A DNA stretch of 37,059 bases from Fusobacteriota bacterium (GCA_022615965.1 JAKEGG010000057.1:1-37059), one strand, 5' to 3'; shown: positions 24,307 through 33,002, counted from the stretch's first letter. The notes: generated by a model from the sequence alone, not told the origin. A program made the numbers and translations.

Positions 24307-26196
24307 TTGAAATTTATTAAAGATTATGATGTTATTGTTATAGGTGGTGGACATAGTGGTATAGAAGGGGCTTATGCCTCATCAAACCTTGGACTTAAAA
24401 CCATGCTTTTAACCATAAGTCTTGATTCTATTGGACTTATGCCCTGTAATCCTTCCATAGGTGGTCCTGCTAAAAGTCATCTGGTGTTTGAAATTGATGC
24501 CTTGGGTGGTTTGATGGCTAAGATTGCTGATAAAACCTCTATTCAGAAAAAGACTTTAAACAGAAGCAAGGGCCCTGCAGTTTATGCTTTAAGAGCTCAG
24601 ATCGACAGATTTCTTTATTCCAGGGAAATGGTCAAAGTCTTGGAAAAACAACCTGGACTGGATATTTTCCAAGGAGAGGTCAAAAATATTTTAATTGAAA
24701 ATGGCTCTATCATAGGTGTAGAACTAACTACAGGTCTAAACTTCAAGGCTCAAAGTATAATCGTAGCTACAGGTACCTATCTCTCATCTAAGGTGATCAT
24801 CGGCGACTTCATCAAGGATTCAGGACCTAATGAGCTTAGCAATAGCAAGTATCTTGGCGCTTCCTTAAATCAACTTGGGATCAAAACCAATTTTTTTAAA
24901 ACAGGAACTCCACCAAGGCTGAAAAAAAGCAGTTTGGATCTGCCATTATTGGAGATACAGCCTGGAGATTCTGAAAACTATACCTTTTCCTTTGAGGAAC
25001 AAACCGGATCACTACCTCAGGTAGATTGTTATCTAGCCTATACTACTGATAGAACAAAGAAAATAATTGAGGATAACCTTCACCGTTCTCCTCTCTATTC
25101 TGGTGTGATACAAGGTATAGGACCAAGGTATTGTCCTTCTATCGAAGATAAGATAGTACGTTTTCCAGCTAAGGAGATCCATCATCTTTTTATTGAACCA
25201 GAGGGTCATGATGTTGAAGAAATCTATTTGCAAGGTTTTTCAACCAGTCTGCCAGGAGAAGTTCAGCTTGAAATGGTACATTCTATCAGAGGGCTGGAAA
25301 ACAGTCAGCTCATGAAGCTAGGCTATGCTATTGAATATGAGGTTATCAATTCTACAGAGTTAAAAGCTACCTTGGAATCTAAAACAATTCCTAATCTCTA
25401 TTTTGCCGGACAGGTCAATGGTACCTCTGGTTATGAGGAGGCGGCTGCCCAGGGTTTGATTGCTGGTATAAATGCTGCCTTGAAGCTAAAGGGTCAGGAG
25501 CCTCTTGTTTTAGATCGTTCTGAAGCCTATATCGGAGTTTTGATCGATGATCTGGTTACCAAAGGTACCAATGAGCCTTACAGGATGTTTACTGCCAGGG
25601 CAGAGTATCGTTTACTTTTAAGACAGTCAAATGCTGATCGAAGACTAACTGAAAAAGCCTATGCCATAGGGATGATCCCAGGGGAAAGGTATCAGCGCTA
25701 TCTAAATAAAATAGAAAATATCGATCAGGAAATAAAAAGACTTGGGGAGCTGACTATAGAAGTTGATCATCCTAAGGTTCAAGCCTGGCTTAAGGAGGTT
25801 TCTAGTTCACCTCTGGAGCAGAGTCTTAAAGCCTCTCATTTGCTGAAAAGACCAGAAATCAGTTATAGCAGGTTATTGGATATTTATCCTTCAGAAAATA
25901 TACTTTCTCCTAGAGAAAAAGAGGAAGTTGAGCTTTTAGTAAAATATGAAGGCTATATCAGCAAGCAAATTCAACAAGTAGAGCTATTTAAAAAAGGTGA
26001 GAAGAAAATGATACCTGAAGATCTTACTGACTACAAGGTAATAAAAGGGTTAACTTTAGAGGCCGCAGAGAAGCTCAATCTTTTCAAGCCTGCCTCTGTT
26101 GGTCAGGCAAGTCGTATTTCGGGTATTACTCCAGCTGATATTCAGGTTCTTTTAGTTTACCTTGAGCAAAGAAGAAGAAGTGGAGGTGACCACTAA
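24307..26196 (+). CDS. mnmG: tRNA uridine-5-carboxymethylaminomethyl modification enzyme MnmG
   Basis: The 629-residue FAD protein is the partner of MnmE. The dinucleotide-binding loop reads VIGGGHSGIEGAY (11-23), where most homologues have GGGHAGCEAA; the two exchanges are mild. Also present are MPCNPSIGGPAKSH, the FKTGTPPRL segment, FAGQVNGTSGYEEAAAQG and FTARAEYRLLLRQSNADRRL. The frame opens at a TTG within mnmE (24283). A second TTG at 24307 follows GGAGG by 4 nt and gives the normal length, so I used it; a non-ATG start is likely either way. Confidence 0.95.
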   Translation: MKFIKDYDVIVIGGGHSGIEGAYASSNLGLKTMLLTISLDSIGLMPCNPSIGGPAKSHLVFEIDALGGLMAKIADKTSIQKKTLNRSKGPAVYALRAQIDRFLYSREMVKVLEKQPGLDIFQGEVKNILIENGSIIGVELTTGLNFKAQSIIVATGTYLSSKVIIGDFIKDSGPNELSNSKYLGASLNQLGIKTNFFKTGTPPRLKKSSLDLPLLEIQPGDSENYTFSFEEQTGSLPQVDCYLAYTTDRTKKIIEDNLHRSPLYSGVIQGIGPRYCPSIEDKIVRFPAKEIHHLFIEPEGHDVEEIYLQGFSTSLPGEVQLEMVHSIRGLENSQLMKLGYAIEYEVINSTELKATLESKTIPNLYFAGQVNGTSGYEEAAAQGLIAGINAALKLKGQEPLVLDRSEAYIGVLIDDLVTKGTNEPYRMFTARAEYRLLLRQSNADRRLTEKAYAIGMIPGERYQRYLNKIENIDQEIKRLGELTIEVDHPKVQAWLKEVSSSPLEQSLKASHLLKRPEISYSRLLDIYPSENILSPREKEEVELLVKYEGYISKQIQQVELFKKGEKKMIPEDLTDYKVIKGLTLEAAEKLNLFKPASVGQASRISGITPADIQVLLVYLEQRRRSGGDH

Positions 26197-26919
26197 ATGT
26201 CAGTTGATCGATTTAAAAAACTATTAGTTGAGTATTATCCCGAGTTATTATCAAAAGAGGTCCTTGACAAGCTTGCAATATATTACCAGCTTTTGCTTGA
26301 GGAAAACAGCAAGTATAATCTTACAGCAATAAGAAATACTGAGGAAATAGTGATAAAACATTTTTGGGATTCTCTGATCTATGATCATTACCTTGGAATC
26401 GACAAGGACGAACACTTAAAGATCATTGATATTGGAACAGGTGCTGGCTTTCCTGGACTAGTGCTGGCTATCCTTAACCCTGGTTCTAGCTTTACCTTAG
26501 TTGATTCAATTAATAAGAAGGTCAATTTCATCAAGATGGTAGTAAGTTCCCTGGACTTAAAAAATGTTGAAGCTTTGAACATCAGAAGTGAAATTCTTGG
26601 ACAAGATAGCAAATATAGACAAAGCTATGATCTGGCCGTAGCCAGGAGTGTTGCCTACCTTCCTGTTTTAAGTGAGTATCTACTACCTTTAGTAAAGGTT
26701 GGAGGTAAAATGGTTCTGGCCAAGGAGGTTCCCTTTGATGAAGAGCTTTCAGAGGCCAGTAATGCTTTATCAGTTCTTGGAGGAGAATTCTACTCAGCTC
26801 ACAGCTATCAGCTACCTCGCTATAACAATATGAGAGCCCTGATCTTTTTCAATAAAACCAAACCTACTCCTAAAGCTTATCCTAGAAGAGAAGGACTTCC
26901 TAAGAAAAAACCATTATAG
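26197..26919 (+). CDS. rsmG: 16S rRNA (guanine527-N7)-methyltransferase RsmG
   Basis: The 240-residue SAM methyltransferase modifies G527 in the 530 loop of 16S rRNA. NLTAI (41-45), HFWDSL (55-60) and the SAM loop IDIGTGAGFPG (78-88) are diagnostic, and the C-terminal tail PTPKAYPRREGLPKKKPL is the conserved family ending. It starts directly at the base after the mnmG stop (TAA-ATG), with GTGGAGGTGA upstream. Its own stop codon is the first triplet of the parS palindrome. Confidence 0.95.
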   Translation: MSVDRFKKLLVEYYPELLSKEVLDKLAIYYQLLLEENSKYNLTAIRNTEEIVIKHFWDSLIYDHYLGIDKDEHLKIIDIGTGAGFPGLVLAILNPGSSFTLVDSINKKVNFIKMVVSSLDLKNVEALNIRSEILGQDSKYRQSYDLAVARSVAYLPVLSEYLLPLVKVGGKMVLAKEVPFDEELSEASNALSVLGGEFYSAHSYQLPRYNNMRALIFFNKTKPTPKAYPRREGLPKKKPL

Positions 26920-26947
26920 AATGTTTCACGTGAAACATTCTATTTTT
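26917..26947 (+). terminator. Palindrome around parS1, terminator-like
   Basis: A 26-bp perfect palindrome (26917-26942) starts at the rsmG TAG and is centred on the parS core, followed directly by TTTTT (26943-26947). In RNA it would make a hairpin with a U tract, so the same sequence can act as a ParB site in DNA and a terminator in RNA. The stem is only moderately GC-rich. Confidence 0.55.
26922..26937. promoter_or_regulatory. parS site 1
   Basis: TGTTTCACGTGAAACA is an exact match to the conserved bacterial parS consensus bound by Spo0J/ParB. It lies between rsmG and parA, upstream of the parAB genes. ParB loads here and spreads as a CTP-driven clamp, recruiting ParA/Soj and condensin; this is known for the family. 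Confidence 0.97.
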
Positions 26948-26978
26948 GATTTAAATTAAAATTTTTTGTCATTTTTTG

Positions 26979-26987
26979 TGATATAAT
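26979..26987 (+). promoter_or_regulatory. Extended -10 promoter of parAB
   Basis: TGATATAAT forms an extended -10 with no good -35 in the T-rich stretch before it. It lies 34 nt ahead of the parA ATG and downstream of parS1, so ParB bound there could affect it. Confidence 0.5.
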
Positions 26988-27021
26988 TATTAACAGATAT
27001 TTTTTTAAAAACGAGGATAAG

Positions 27022-27777
27022 ATGAAAACAATTGCTATAATCAATCAAAAAGGTGGAGTTGCTAAAACTACCACTACTATCAACCTAGGCGCCTACCTGG
27101 CTAATAAGAATAAAAAAACCTTGATCATCGACCTCGATCCTCAAGGCAATGCTACTAGTGGCTTAGGTGTCAACAGATTTGATCTGCCAAGATGTGTTTA
27201 TGATGGATTAATAAACGGTGTGGCTATTTCAAAACTGATTTTAAAAACTAACATTAAAAACCTTGATCTTATACCTGCTACCATACAGCTGGCAGGAGCT
27301 GAAATCGAAATGGTTTCTATGTTATCCAGGGAGTTTTTGCTTAAAAATCTGGTCAAGGATCTACATGGCTATGACTATGTCCTAATCGACTGTCCTCCTT
27401 CCTTGGGACTTTTAACTATCAATGCTTTAACAGCTACTGATCAGTATATAGTTCCTATTCAGTGTGAATACTATGCCTTGGAAGGACTAGGACAGCTATT
27501 AAAAACGGTGAATCTGATCAAAAAAGGGTTAAATCCTGATTTGGAGATTTTAGGGGCCTTGATGACTATGTACAACAGTACAGTTAATCTGTCCGCACAG
27601 GTAGTTAGTGAAGTGAAGGCCTATTTTAAAGATAAGGTTTTCAATACAATAATCCCAAGAAACATCAGGCTATCTGAAGCCCCAAGCTATGGTGAGCCTA
27701 TATCCACCTTCGCTCCAGGCTCTAAGGGTGGTTTGGCTTATGAAGAATTAGCAGAGGAGGTAATCAGTCGTGGCTAA
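27022..27777 (+). CDS. parA: Chromosome-partitioning ATPase ParA/Soj
   Basis: The 251-residue deviant-Walker ATPase binds DNA as an ATP dimer and is stimulated by ParB. The Walker A region reads KGGVAKTTT (10-18); the signature lysine K10 and K15 are present, with Ala14 where most Soj proteins have Gly. DLDPQGNATSGLG, DCPPSLGLLTINALTA and the C-terminal IPRNIRLSEAPSYGEPI are standard. GAGGATAAG precedes the ATG. In Bacillus Soj also controls DnaA. It overlaps parB by 8 nt. Confidence 0.95.
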   Translation: MKTIAIINQKGGVAKTTTTINLGAYLANKNKKTLIIDLDPQGNATSGLGVNRFDLPRCVYDGLINGVAISKLILKTNIKNLDLIPATIQLAGAEIEMVSMLSREFLLKNLVKDLHGYDYVLIDCPPSLGLLTINALTATDQYIVPIQCEYYALEGLGQLLKTVNLIKKGLNPDLEILGALMTMYNSTVNLSAQVVSEVKAYFKDKVFNTIIPRNIRLSEAPSYGEPISTFAPGSKGGLAYEELAEEVISRG

Positions 27778-28627
27778 AAAAGGTTTAGGAAGAGGCTTGC
27801 AGGCCTTGATTCCAGAAGAAGAGAACATTAACCCTGATTCTAACCAGGTTTTGATGATAGCTACTGATAAAATCAGTAAGAACCCTGATCAACCAAGAAA
27901 AAACTTTACCAAAGAAGCATTGGCAGAGCTAGCTGCCTCTATTAAAGAAAATGGTATTATCCAACCTCTTCTTTTGACCAAGGAAGGTCGACAATATTTT
28001 CTGATAGCTGGAGAGCGTAGGCTAAGGGCCTCTCAACTGGCGGGTTTAAAAGAGGTTCCTTGTATTGTCAGAGATATATCCCAGGTTGATTCTGCTGCCC
28101 TTGCTATAATCGAAAACATTCAAAGAGAGGGTCTGTCTCAGCTAGAAGAAGGAGAAGCCTATAAAAAGTTGATCGATAGCTATCAACTTACCCAAGAGGA
28201 TCTTTCTAAAAAACTCGGTAAAAGCAGGACCTATATAACTAACTCTATCAGACTTCTCCAGCTACCAGCTGAAGTTAAGGCTTTAATTGAAGCAGGAGAA
28301 TTAAGTGGCAGCCATGGACGAGGGATATTAGCTGTGGAAAAAAAATATCAGCTAGAGCTGGCAAATTATGTTGTTAAACATAGGCTCAATGTCAGAGAAC
28401 TGGAAAATCTGACTAAAGACTTCAATATCGAGAAGCTTAGAGGAGTAAAGGATAAAAAGCCAAAAGATAAGGATATACATATCTTGGATGTTGAAAGAAC
28501 ACTGGAAAACAGCTTTGGCACCAAGGTAATTATCAAAGGTAAAAACAAAGGATCCATCTCCTTAGAATATTATTCTAAGGAGGATTTAATCAGAATAACA
28601 GATATTCTCCTAAAATTCAGGAGCTAG
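27770..28627 (+). CDS. parB: Chromosome-partitioning protein ParB/Spo0J
   Basis: The 285-residue protein is a CTP-dependent DNA clamp. The start KKGLGRGLQALIP (residues 3-15) is the ParA-stimulating peptide. The CTP-binding GERRLRA (81-87) and ENIQREGLS (115-123) motifs follow, then a helix-turn-helix (about 141-162, LTQEDLSKKLGKSRTYITN) that reads parS, and a C-terminal dimer domain. It starts at GTG (27770) behind AGGAGG, overlapping parA. Two exact parS sites lie on either side of the gene pair. Confidence 0.95.
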   Translation: MAKKGLGRGLQALIPEEENINPDSNQVLMIATDKISKNPDQPRKNFTKEALAELAASIKENGIIQPLLLTKEGRQYFLIAGERRLRASQLAGLKEVPCIVRDISQVDSAALAIIENIQREGLSQLEEGEAYKKLIDSYQLTQEDLSKKLGKSRTYITNSIRLLQLPAEVKALIEAGELSGSHGRGILAVEKKYQLELANYVVKHRLNVRELENLTKDFNIEKLRGVKDKKPKDKDIHILDVERTLENSFGTKVIIKGKNKGSISLEYYSKEDLIRITDILLKFRS

Positions 28628-28648
28628 GCAATAATGTTATTTAGACAA

Positions 28649-28664
28649 TGTTTCACGTGAAACA
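28649..28664. promoter_or_regulatory. parS site 2
   Basis: A second exact copy of TGTTTCACGTGAAACA, 22 nt after the parB stop and 28 nt before the next gene. Its perfect symmetry extends to 20 bp (28647-28666), shorter than at site 1, and no T tract follows. With site 1 it brackets parAB at a distance of about 1.7 kb. Confidence 0.97.
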
Positions 28665-28691
28665 TTTCCCTAGAAGGATAAAGATATCAAG

Positions 28692-29735
28692 ATGAAGACA
28701 CCCTATCTATATTTAGATCAAGATAAGCTGATGTTCAATATTAAAAATATGGCCAGGCTGGCCATAGAGAATCATACAGCCCTAAGACCACATTGCAAAA
28801 GCCATAAAACCCAGGAAATAGCCTTGCTTCAAATCGAGTATGGCAGCCAGGGCATCACTGCCTCTACTTTAAAAGAGGTGGCTATGCTTGTTACAGCTGG
28901 TATCAAAGATATTACTCTTGCCTATCCTTTGATACAAGAAGATAGTATCAAAGAATATAAACAGCTGATGCAGAAGGCTAACCTTAGAACCATTGTCAAT
29001 AGTGAAGACCATGCCAGGTTGTTGCATCAATACTTTAAAGCAGGTGAATTAGAGGTTTATCTGAAGGTTGATAGTGGTTTGATGCGCCTAGGTGTACAGC
29101 CTGGAGATATTGAAATAACCTTATCCAAGCTTAAAGCCTATGATAGTTTAAAAATAGTCGGCTTATTGACCCATGGAGGTCACAGCTATCAAGGGAAGTT
29201 GCCTTTAGCTGAGGTAGCTAAGGAAGAAGCCTATTCCCTAATAAACAATAATCCTGATCACCTGATCGTTTCCTGCGGCTCAACACCCACAGCCAGAGAG
29301 CTGTTACAAATCAATGGAGTAGATGAGGCGAGGCCAGGTAATTATGTGTTTTATGACAGGACGATGATTGCCCTTGGAGTAGCTAAAGTAGAGGAGGTCT
29401 CTCTTTTTCTGATTACTTCAGTTATTGCCAAGTATGAGGATCGTCTGGTAATAGATGCAGGTTCAAAAGCCCTATCTAGTGATGCTGGAGTTCATGGCAA
29501 TAAAAATATCACTGGCTTTGGACTGATACCTGAGGATGAAACCTTGAGGATAGAAAGGCTTTCCGAGGAACATGGTATAGTCAAAGGCTCTGGAATATCC
29601 AACTATCAGCTAGGAGATCAATTGAAGATCATCCCAAATCATGCCTGTAGCATGGTCAATCTATTTGACGAAATTCATGTTTTTAAAGAAAACTGTTATC
29701 AAAAAACATTTATAATAAAAGGAAGAGGCCATTAA
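28692..29735 (+). CDS. PLP-dependent D-serine dehydratase/D-threonine aldolase-family enzyme
   Basis: The 347-residue protein has an alanine-racemase-like TIM barrel. The PLP lysine is K36 in RPHCKSHKT, followed by ITASTLKEVAMLVTAGI and YLKVDSGLMRLGV. The C-terminal metal pair reads H317-A-C319 in PNHACSMVN: eukaryotic-type D-serine dehydratase has His/Cys binding zinc, whereas D-threonine aldolase has His/Asp, so a metal-dependent lyase or dehydratase of a D-amino acid is favoured. The substrate is unknown. It follows parS2 with only a distant ribosome site (GAAGGA, over 10 nt away) and no clear promoter. Its stop shares a base with the selA start (TAATG), so the two are translationally linked. 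A link to selenium or D-amino-acid metabolism is only inferred. Confidence 0.82.
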   Translation: MKTPYLYLDQDKLMFNIKNMARLAIENHTALRPHCKSHKTQEIALLQIEYGSQGITASTLKEVAMLVTAGIKDITLAYPLIQEDSIKEYKQLMQKANLRTIVNSEDHARLLHQYFKAGELEVYLKVDSGLMRLGVQPGDIEITLSKLKAYDSLKIVGLLTHGGHSYQGKLPLAEVAKEEAYSLINNNPDHLIVSCGSTPTARELLQINGVDEARPGNYVFYDRTMIALGVAKVEEVSLFLITSVIAKYEDRLVIDAGSKALSSDAGVHGNKNITGFGLIPEDETLRIERLSEEHGIVKGSGISNYQLGDQLKIIPNHACSMVNLFDEIHVFKENCYQKTFIIKGRGH

Positions 29736-31123
29736 TGAATACACTATTACGTAAAATAAAGAAAGTAGATAAAATTGCAGCTTTGCCAGAAATAAAGTTT
29801 CTTTATGATACCTTTAGCTCCACCTATATCCTGGAAGTTATTAAAAAATCAGTGGCAATGGTTAAAGAGGCTATTAAATCAGGTGCGCTTACTGAGGAAA
29901 AACTAATTGATAGTACTATTGTTCATAACATACTATTAATTATTGCCAATGAGCAAAGACCTCACTTCAAAAAGGTCTTGAACTGCACTGGCACAGTTCT
30001 TCATACTAATTTGGGCCGAGCAAAGCTATCTCAAAAGGCAATAGATAATCTCTTAGAAGTTGCTGGTCAGTATAGCAATCTTGAATATAATCTGGAGGAA
30101 GGAATAAGAGGTTCCAGGTATGATCATCTAAGCAGCTTGCTATCCACATTAACTAGCTGCGAGGATGCTATTGTGGTAAATAACAATGCTGCTGCTGTAA
30201 TGCTAGTTTTATCAACCTTATCTAAAGGCAAAGAGACTGTGATCTCCAGAGGAGAACTAGTAGAAATAGGAGGTTCCTTTAGAATTCCTAAGGTTATGGA
30301 GTTTGGAGGAGCGATCCAGAAAGAAATTGGTACTACCAATAAAACTCATTTAGCAGATTATGAAGATAATATTTCTAAAGATACAGGTCTGATCATTAAG
30401 GTTCATCGTAGTAATTATGTAATCAAGGGCTTTACCAAGGAAGTTGATACCAAAGAGCTAGTAGCTTTGGCCAAAAGAAAAAAGGTTCCTTTATACTATG
30501 ATTTAGGCAGTGGTTCTTTATATGATTTTAAAATTGAACCTACTGTCAAAGAACTTATAGAACAAGGAGTTGATCTCCTTTCCTTCAGCGGGGACAAGCT
30601 TTTAGGTGGTCCCCAGGCGGGAATCATCGTTGGTAAAAAAAAGCTGATAGCTAAGTTGAAAAAAAATCAACTTTTAAGAGCAATAAGAGTTGATAAGTTG
30701 ACCTTGGCAGCATTGGAAGGCACTTTAATAGAGTATCTTGATTCAGAAAATGTGAGAAAAAATAACCCTACTGTTAGAATGCTTAGCTATACATTACCTG
30801 AACTTGAGGATAAGGCCTTGGAGCTAGCTGCTAAATTTGCCTCTTTAAAGGATGAAAGTCTTGTTTTCAGCATTAAAAAGATAAATTCTTTATCAGGTGG
30901 CGGCTCTCTGCCAGATAAAAAGTTTCCCTCTTATGCCCTGGCCTTAGAAGACCCTGCTATAAGTTTAAAAGTTTTGATTAATGCCTTAAAGATCAATAGT
31001 TTGCCTATTATCGTCAGAACTAAAGATAATGCCTTGCTGCTGGATGTAAGAACCATAGATAAGGAAGATTTTGGGCTTTTGGTAGAAGAATTCTATTCAG
31101 TTTACAGGAGTTTAAAATCATGA
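29735..31123 (+). CDS. selA: L-seryl-tRNA(Sec) selenium transferase
   Basis: The 462-residue PLP enzyme converts seryl-tRNA(Sec) to selenocysteyl-tRNA(Sec) using selenophosphate. The N-terminal tRNA-binding part is followed by LNCTGTVLHTNLGRA (82-96), VNNNAAAVMLVL, RGELVEIGGSFRIPKVME and the PLP lysine K288 in SFSGDKLLGGPQAG. The length fits bacterial decameric SelA. It overlaps the upstream PLP-enzyme gene by 1 nt and selB by 4 nt (ATGA). selD and the tRNA(Sec) gene are not in the window. Its presence shows the organism makes selenoproteins. Confidence 0.95.
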   Translation: MNTLLRKIKKVDKIAALPEIKFLYDTFSSTYILEVIKKSVAMVKEAIKSGALTEEKLIDSTIVHNILLIIANEQRPHFKKVLNCTGTVLHTNLGRAKLSQKAIDNLLEVAGQYSNLEYNLEEGIRGSRYDHLSSLLSTLTSCEDAIVVNNNAAAVMLVLSTLSKGKETVISRGELVEIGGSFRIPKVMEFGGAIQKEIGTTNKTHLADYEDNISKDTGLIIKVHRSNYVIKGFTKEVDTKELVALAKRKKVPLYYDLGSGSLYDFKIEPTVKELIEQGVDLLSFSGDKLLGGPQAGIIVGKKKLIAKLKKNQLLRAIRVDKLTLAALEGTLIEYLDSENVRKNNPTVRMLSYTLPELEDKALELAAKFASLKDESLVFSIKKINSLSGGGSLPDKKFPSYALALEDPAISLKVLINALKINSLPIIVRTKDNALLLDVRTIDKEDFGLLVEEFYSVYRSLKS

Positions 31124-33000
31124 GCTTTTATATAATCGGCACAGCTGGACATATCGATCATGGAAAAACCCAGCTTGCCAAGGCACTGACTGGAATCAAT
31201 ACAGATAGATTAAAAGAGGAGCAGGAAAGGGGCATGTCTATTAAATTAGGCTTTGCTCCCTTAAAGCTTTCTGAGGATATCAACCTAGGACTCATTGATG
31301 TCCCAGGTCATGAAAGGTTTATTAGTCAAATGATGTCTGGGGCCTCTGGTATGGATATGGTTATTTTAGTAATTGCTGCTACAGAAGGTATCATGCCACA
31401 GACCAAGGAGCACCTGGCGGTAATTTCTATTTTGGGTATAAAGAATATAGTTGTTGCTTTAACGAAGATTTCTCTGGTAGACAATGAACTTGTTGAGCTT
31501 TTGATTGATGATATCAGTGATTATCTAAAAAAATGGGGCTATGATGATGTTCCTGTTATTCCAGTGGATAGCATTACCAATGAGGGCATAGATAATTTAA
31601 AGCTAGCTTTAAAGTCGGAAATAGCCAAGCTGCCACTACGTAAAGCTAGCAGTTATCCAAGACTGCCTGTAGATAGAGTATTCTCCTTGACCGGCCATGG
31701 TACTATAGTTACCGGCACTCTTTGGAGCGGTATTATCCACAAAGGTGATCAATTGATTATTTTTCCTGTCAATAAAAAGGTCAAGGTGAGAAATATTCAG
31801 GTCCACGGGGAAAATGTAGAAACAGCTCTTGCTGGCCAAAGGGTCGCTTTAAATATTCCAGAAGTTGGTAAAAATGATATTCCTTCTGGGGCAGTTATCT
31901 TAAAGGATAATTTGGTCAAGGAAAGCTTTAAGCTTATTGGTAATTTTAAATTGCTCCACGAAAAAGATAAACTTAGCAATAATCAAAGAGTGAGGGTGCA
32001 TTTAGGCACAGAGGAATCTATTGCCAAGCTTATCTTATTGGAAAATGATGAAATCTATGCCAATGAGGAACAGTTGGCTGGCTTATATTTAGAAAAGCCT
32101 CTTGGAACCTTATCTGGTGATATAATTATTATTAGAAATGAAAATAATTCGGCTACTTTAGGTTCTTTAAAGGTTATTGATACCTCCCCAGCCAAGGTTA
32201 AAAGGCTTGATGAAGAGTTTAATAGAATTCTCTATCAAAAACTTGATGGTACCGGTCTTGATAGGTTTGTTTACTTGATCAGTATGGAGCCCTTTATCAG
32301 CAAAAAGGAACTAAAGTTAAATTTATCTTTAAATGATCCTGAGCTTAGTTCCCTCGTTGAAGAGGCAGGTAGTCAGGTGATCCTGATTGAAGATCAGTAC
32401 GTTACTTCCAGTAAGCTTTATGAATTAAAACAGGAGATTACAGATTATGTGAATTTAAAGCTTGATGCCACTCCTTTAAGTCTTTGGATCCCTAAGGAAG
32501 AGGTCAAATCAAAATTTTTCAGCAAGGTAAGTAGTAAGGTTTTTAATATTGTTCTTGATTTATGGAAGGATGTACTGGAGCTTGAGGGTAATTATTTAAA
32601 ACCCAAAGGCTATGTACCTAAGCTAACCAAACAAGATCAGCTTTTATTAGATCGAATTCTTCTTCTTTTTAAGGAAGATGGCTTTATGACTAAAAGTCCT
32701 AAAGAGCTTGCTCTTTTACTAAAAATTTCCGAAGATAAACTAATTAAGTATTTAAATTATTTTGTTGGTTTGAATTTATTGGTAAAAATTGATGAAAGCA
32801 TATATTTTGAAAAAGAAATTTATAAAAAAGGCTTGAGTGAGATCGTTGCTTATCTGGAAAGAGAAGGTTCGATAGATATTGGAGTTGTTAAGGATATTCT
32901 TGGAACCTCCAGAAAATATATAGTTCCTTTACTTGAATATTTGGATTATAGTAAAATAACTAAAAGAGTAGAAAATAAAAGAATATTATATAGGAGGTAA
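31120..33000 (+). CDS. selB: Selenocysteine-specific elongation factor SelB
   Basis: The 626-residue EF-Tu-like GTPase brings Sec-tRNA to UGA codons next to a SECIS hairpin. G1 is GHIDHGKT (10-17), followed by RGMSIKLGFAPL (37-48; usually RGMTI) and DVPGHE (60-65). The guanine-specificity motif, normally NKxD or TKxD, reads TKIS (115-118), with Ser in place of Asp. The EF-Tu domain II region carries VDRVFSLTGHGTIVTGTLWSG, and the C-terminal half has winged-helix repeats for SECIS RNA. The start overlaps the selA stop (ATGA). The rest looks intact and under selection. Confidence 0.94.
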   Translation: MSFYIIGTAGHIDHGKTQLAKALTGINTDRLKEEQERGMSIKLGFAPLKLSEDINLGLIDVPGHERFISQMMSGASGMDMVILVIAATEGIMPQTKEHLAVISILGIKNIVVALTKISLVDNELVELLIDDISDYLKKWGYDDVPVIPVDSITNEGIDNLKLALKSEIAKLPLRKASSYPRLPVDRVFSLTGHGTIVTGTLWSGIIHKGDQLIIFPVNKKVKVRNIQVHGENVETALAGQRVALNIPEVGKNDIPSGAVILKDNLVKESFKLIGNFKLLHEKDKLSNNQRVRVHLGTEESIAKLILLENDEIYANEEQLAGLYLEKPLGTLSGDIIIIRNENNSATLGSLKVIDTSPAKVKRLDEEFNRILYQKLDGTGLDRFVYLISMEPFISKKELKLNLSLNDPELSSLVEEAGSQVILIEDQYVTSSKLYELKQEITDYVNLKLDATPLSLWIPKEEVKSKFFSKVSSKVFNIVLDLWKDVLELEGNYLKPKGYVPKLTKQDQLLLDRILLLFKEDGFMTKSPKELALLLKISEDKLIKYLNYFVGLNLLVKIDESIYFEKEIYKKGLSEIVAYLEREGSIDIGVVKDILGTSRKYIVPLLEYLDYSKITKRVENKRILYRR

Positions 33001-33002
33001 AA

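Noticed and set aside
26917-28666. Pair of identical inverted repeats as ends of a mobile element
   Set aside because: The repeats are the known parS sequence and enclose parAB, not a transposase or integrase.
31733-31741. Exact DnaA-box sequence TTATCCACA, and a near match (TTATCCACT) at 17841-17849
   Set aside because: Both are single copies inside coding regions (selB and feoB) with no cluster, AT-rich unwinding element or dnaA nearby, so they do not mark an origin.
28692-33000. Possible selenoprotein with in-frame UGA near selA/selB
   Set aside because: All genes here are complete without an internal TGA; I saw no conserved continuation past any TGA stop and no SECIS-like hairpin after one.
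33001-33002. tRNA(Sec) gene next to selB
   Set aside because: selB and yajQ are only 2 nt apart, so there is no room; no tRNA was recognised elsewhere in the window.
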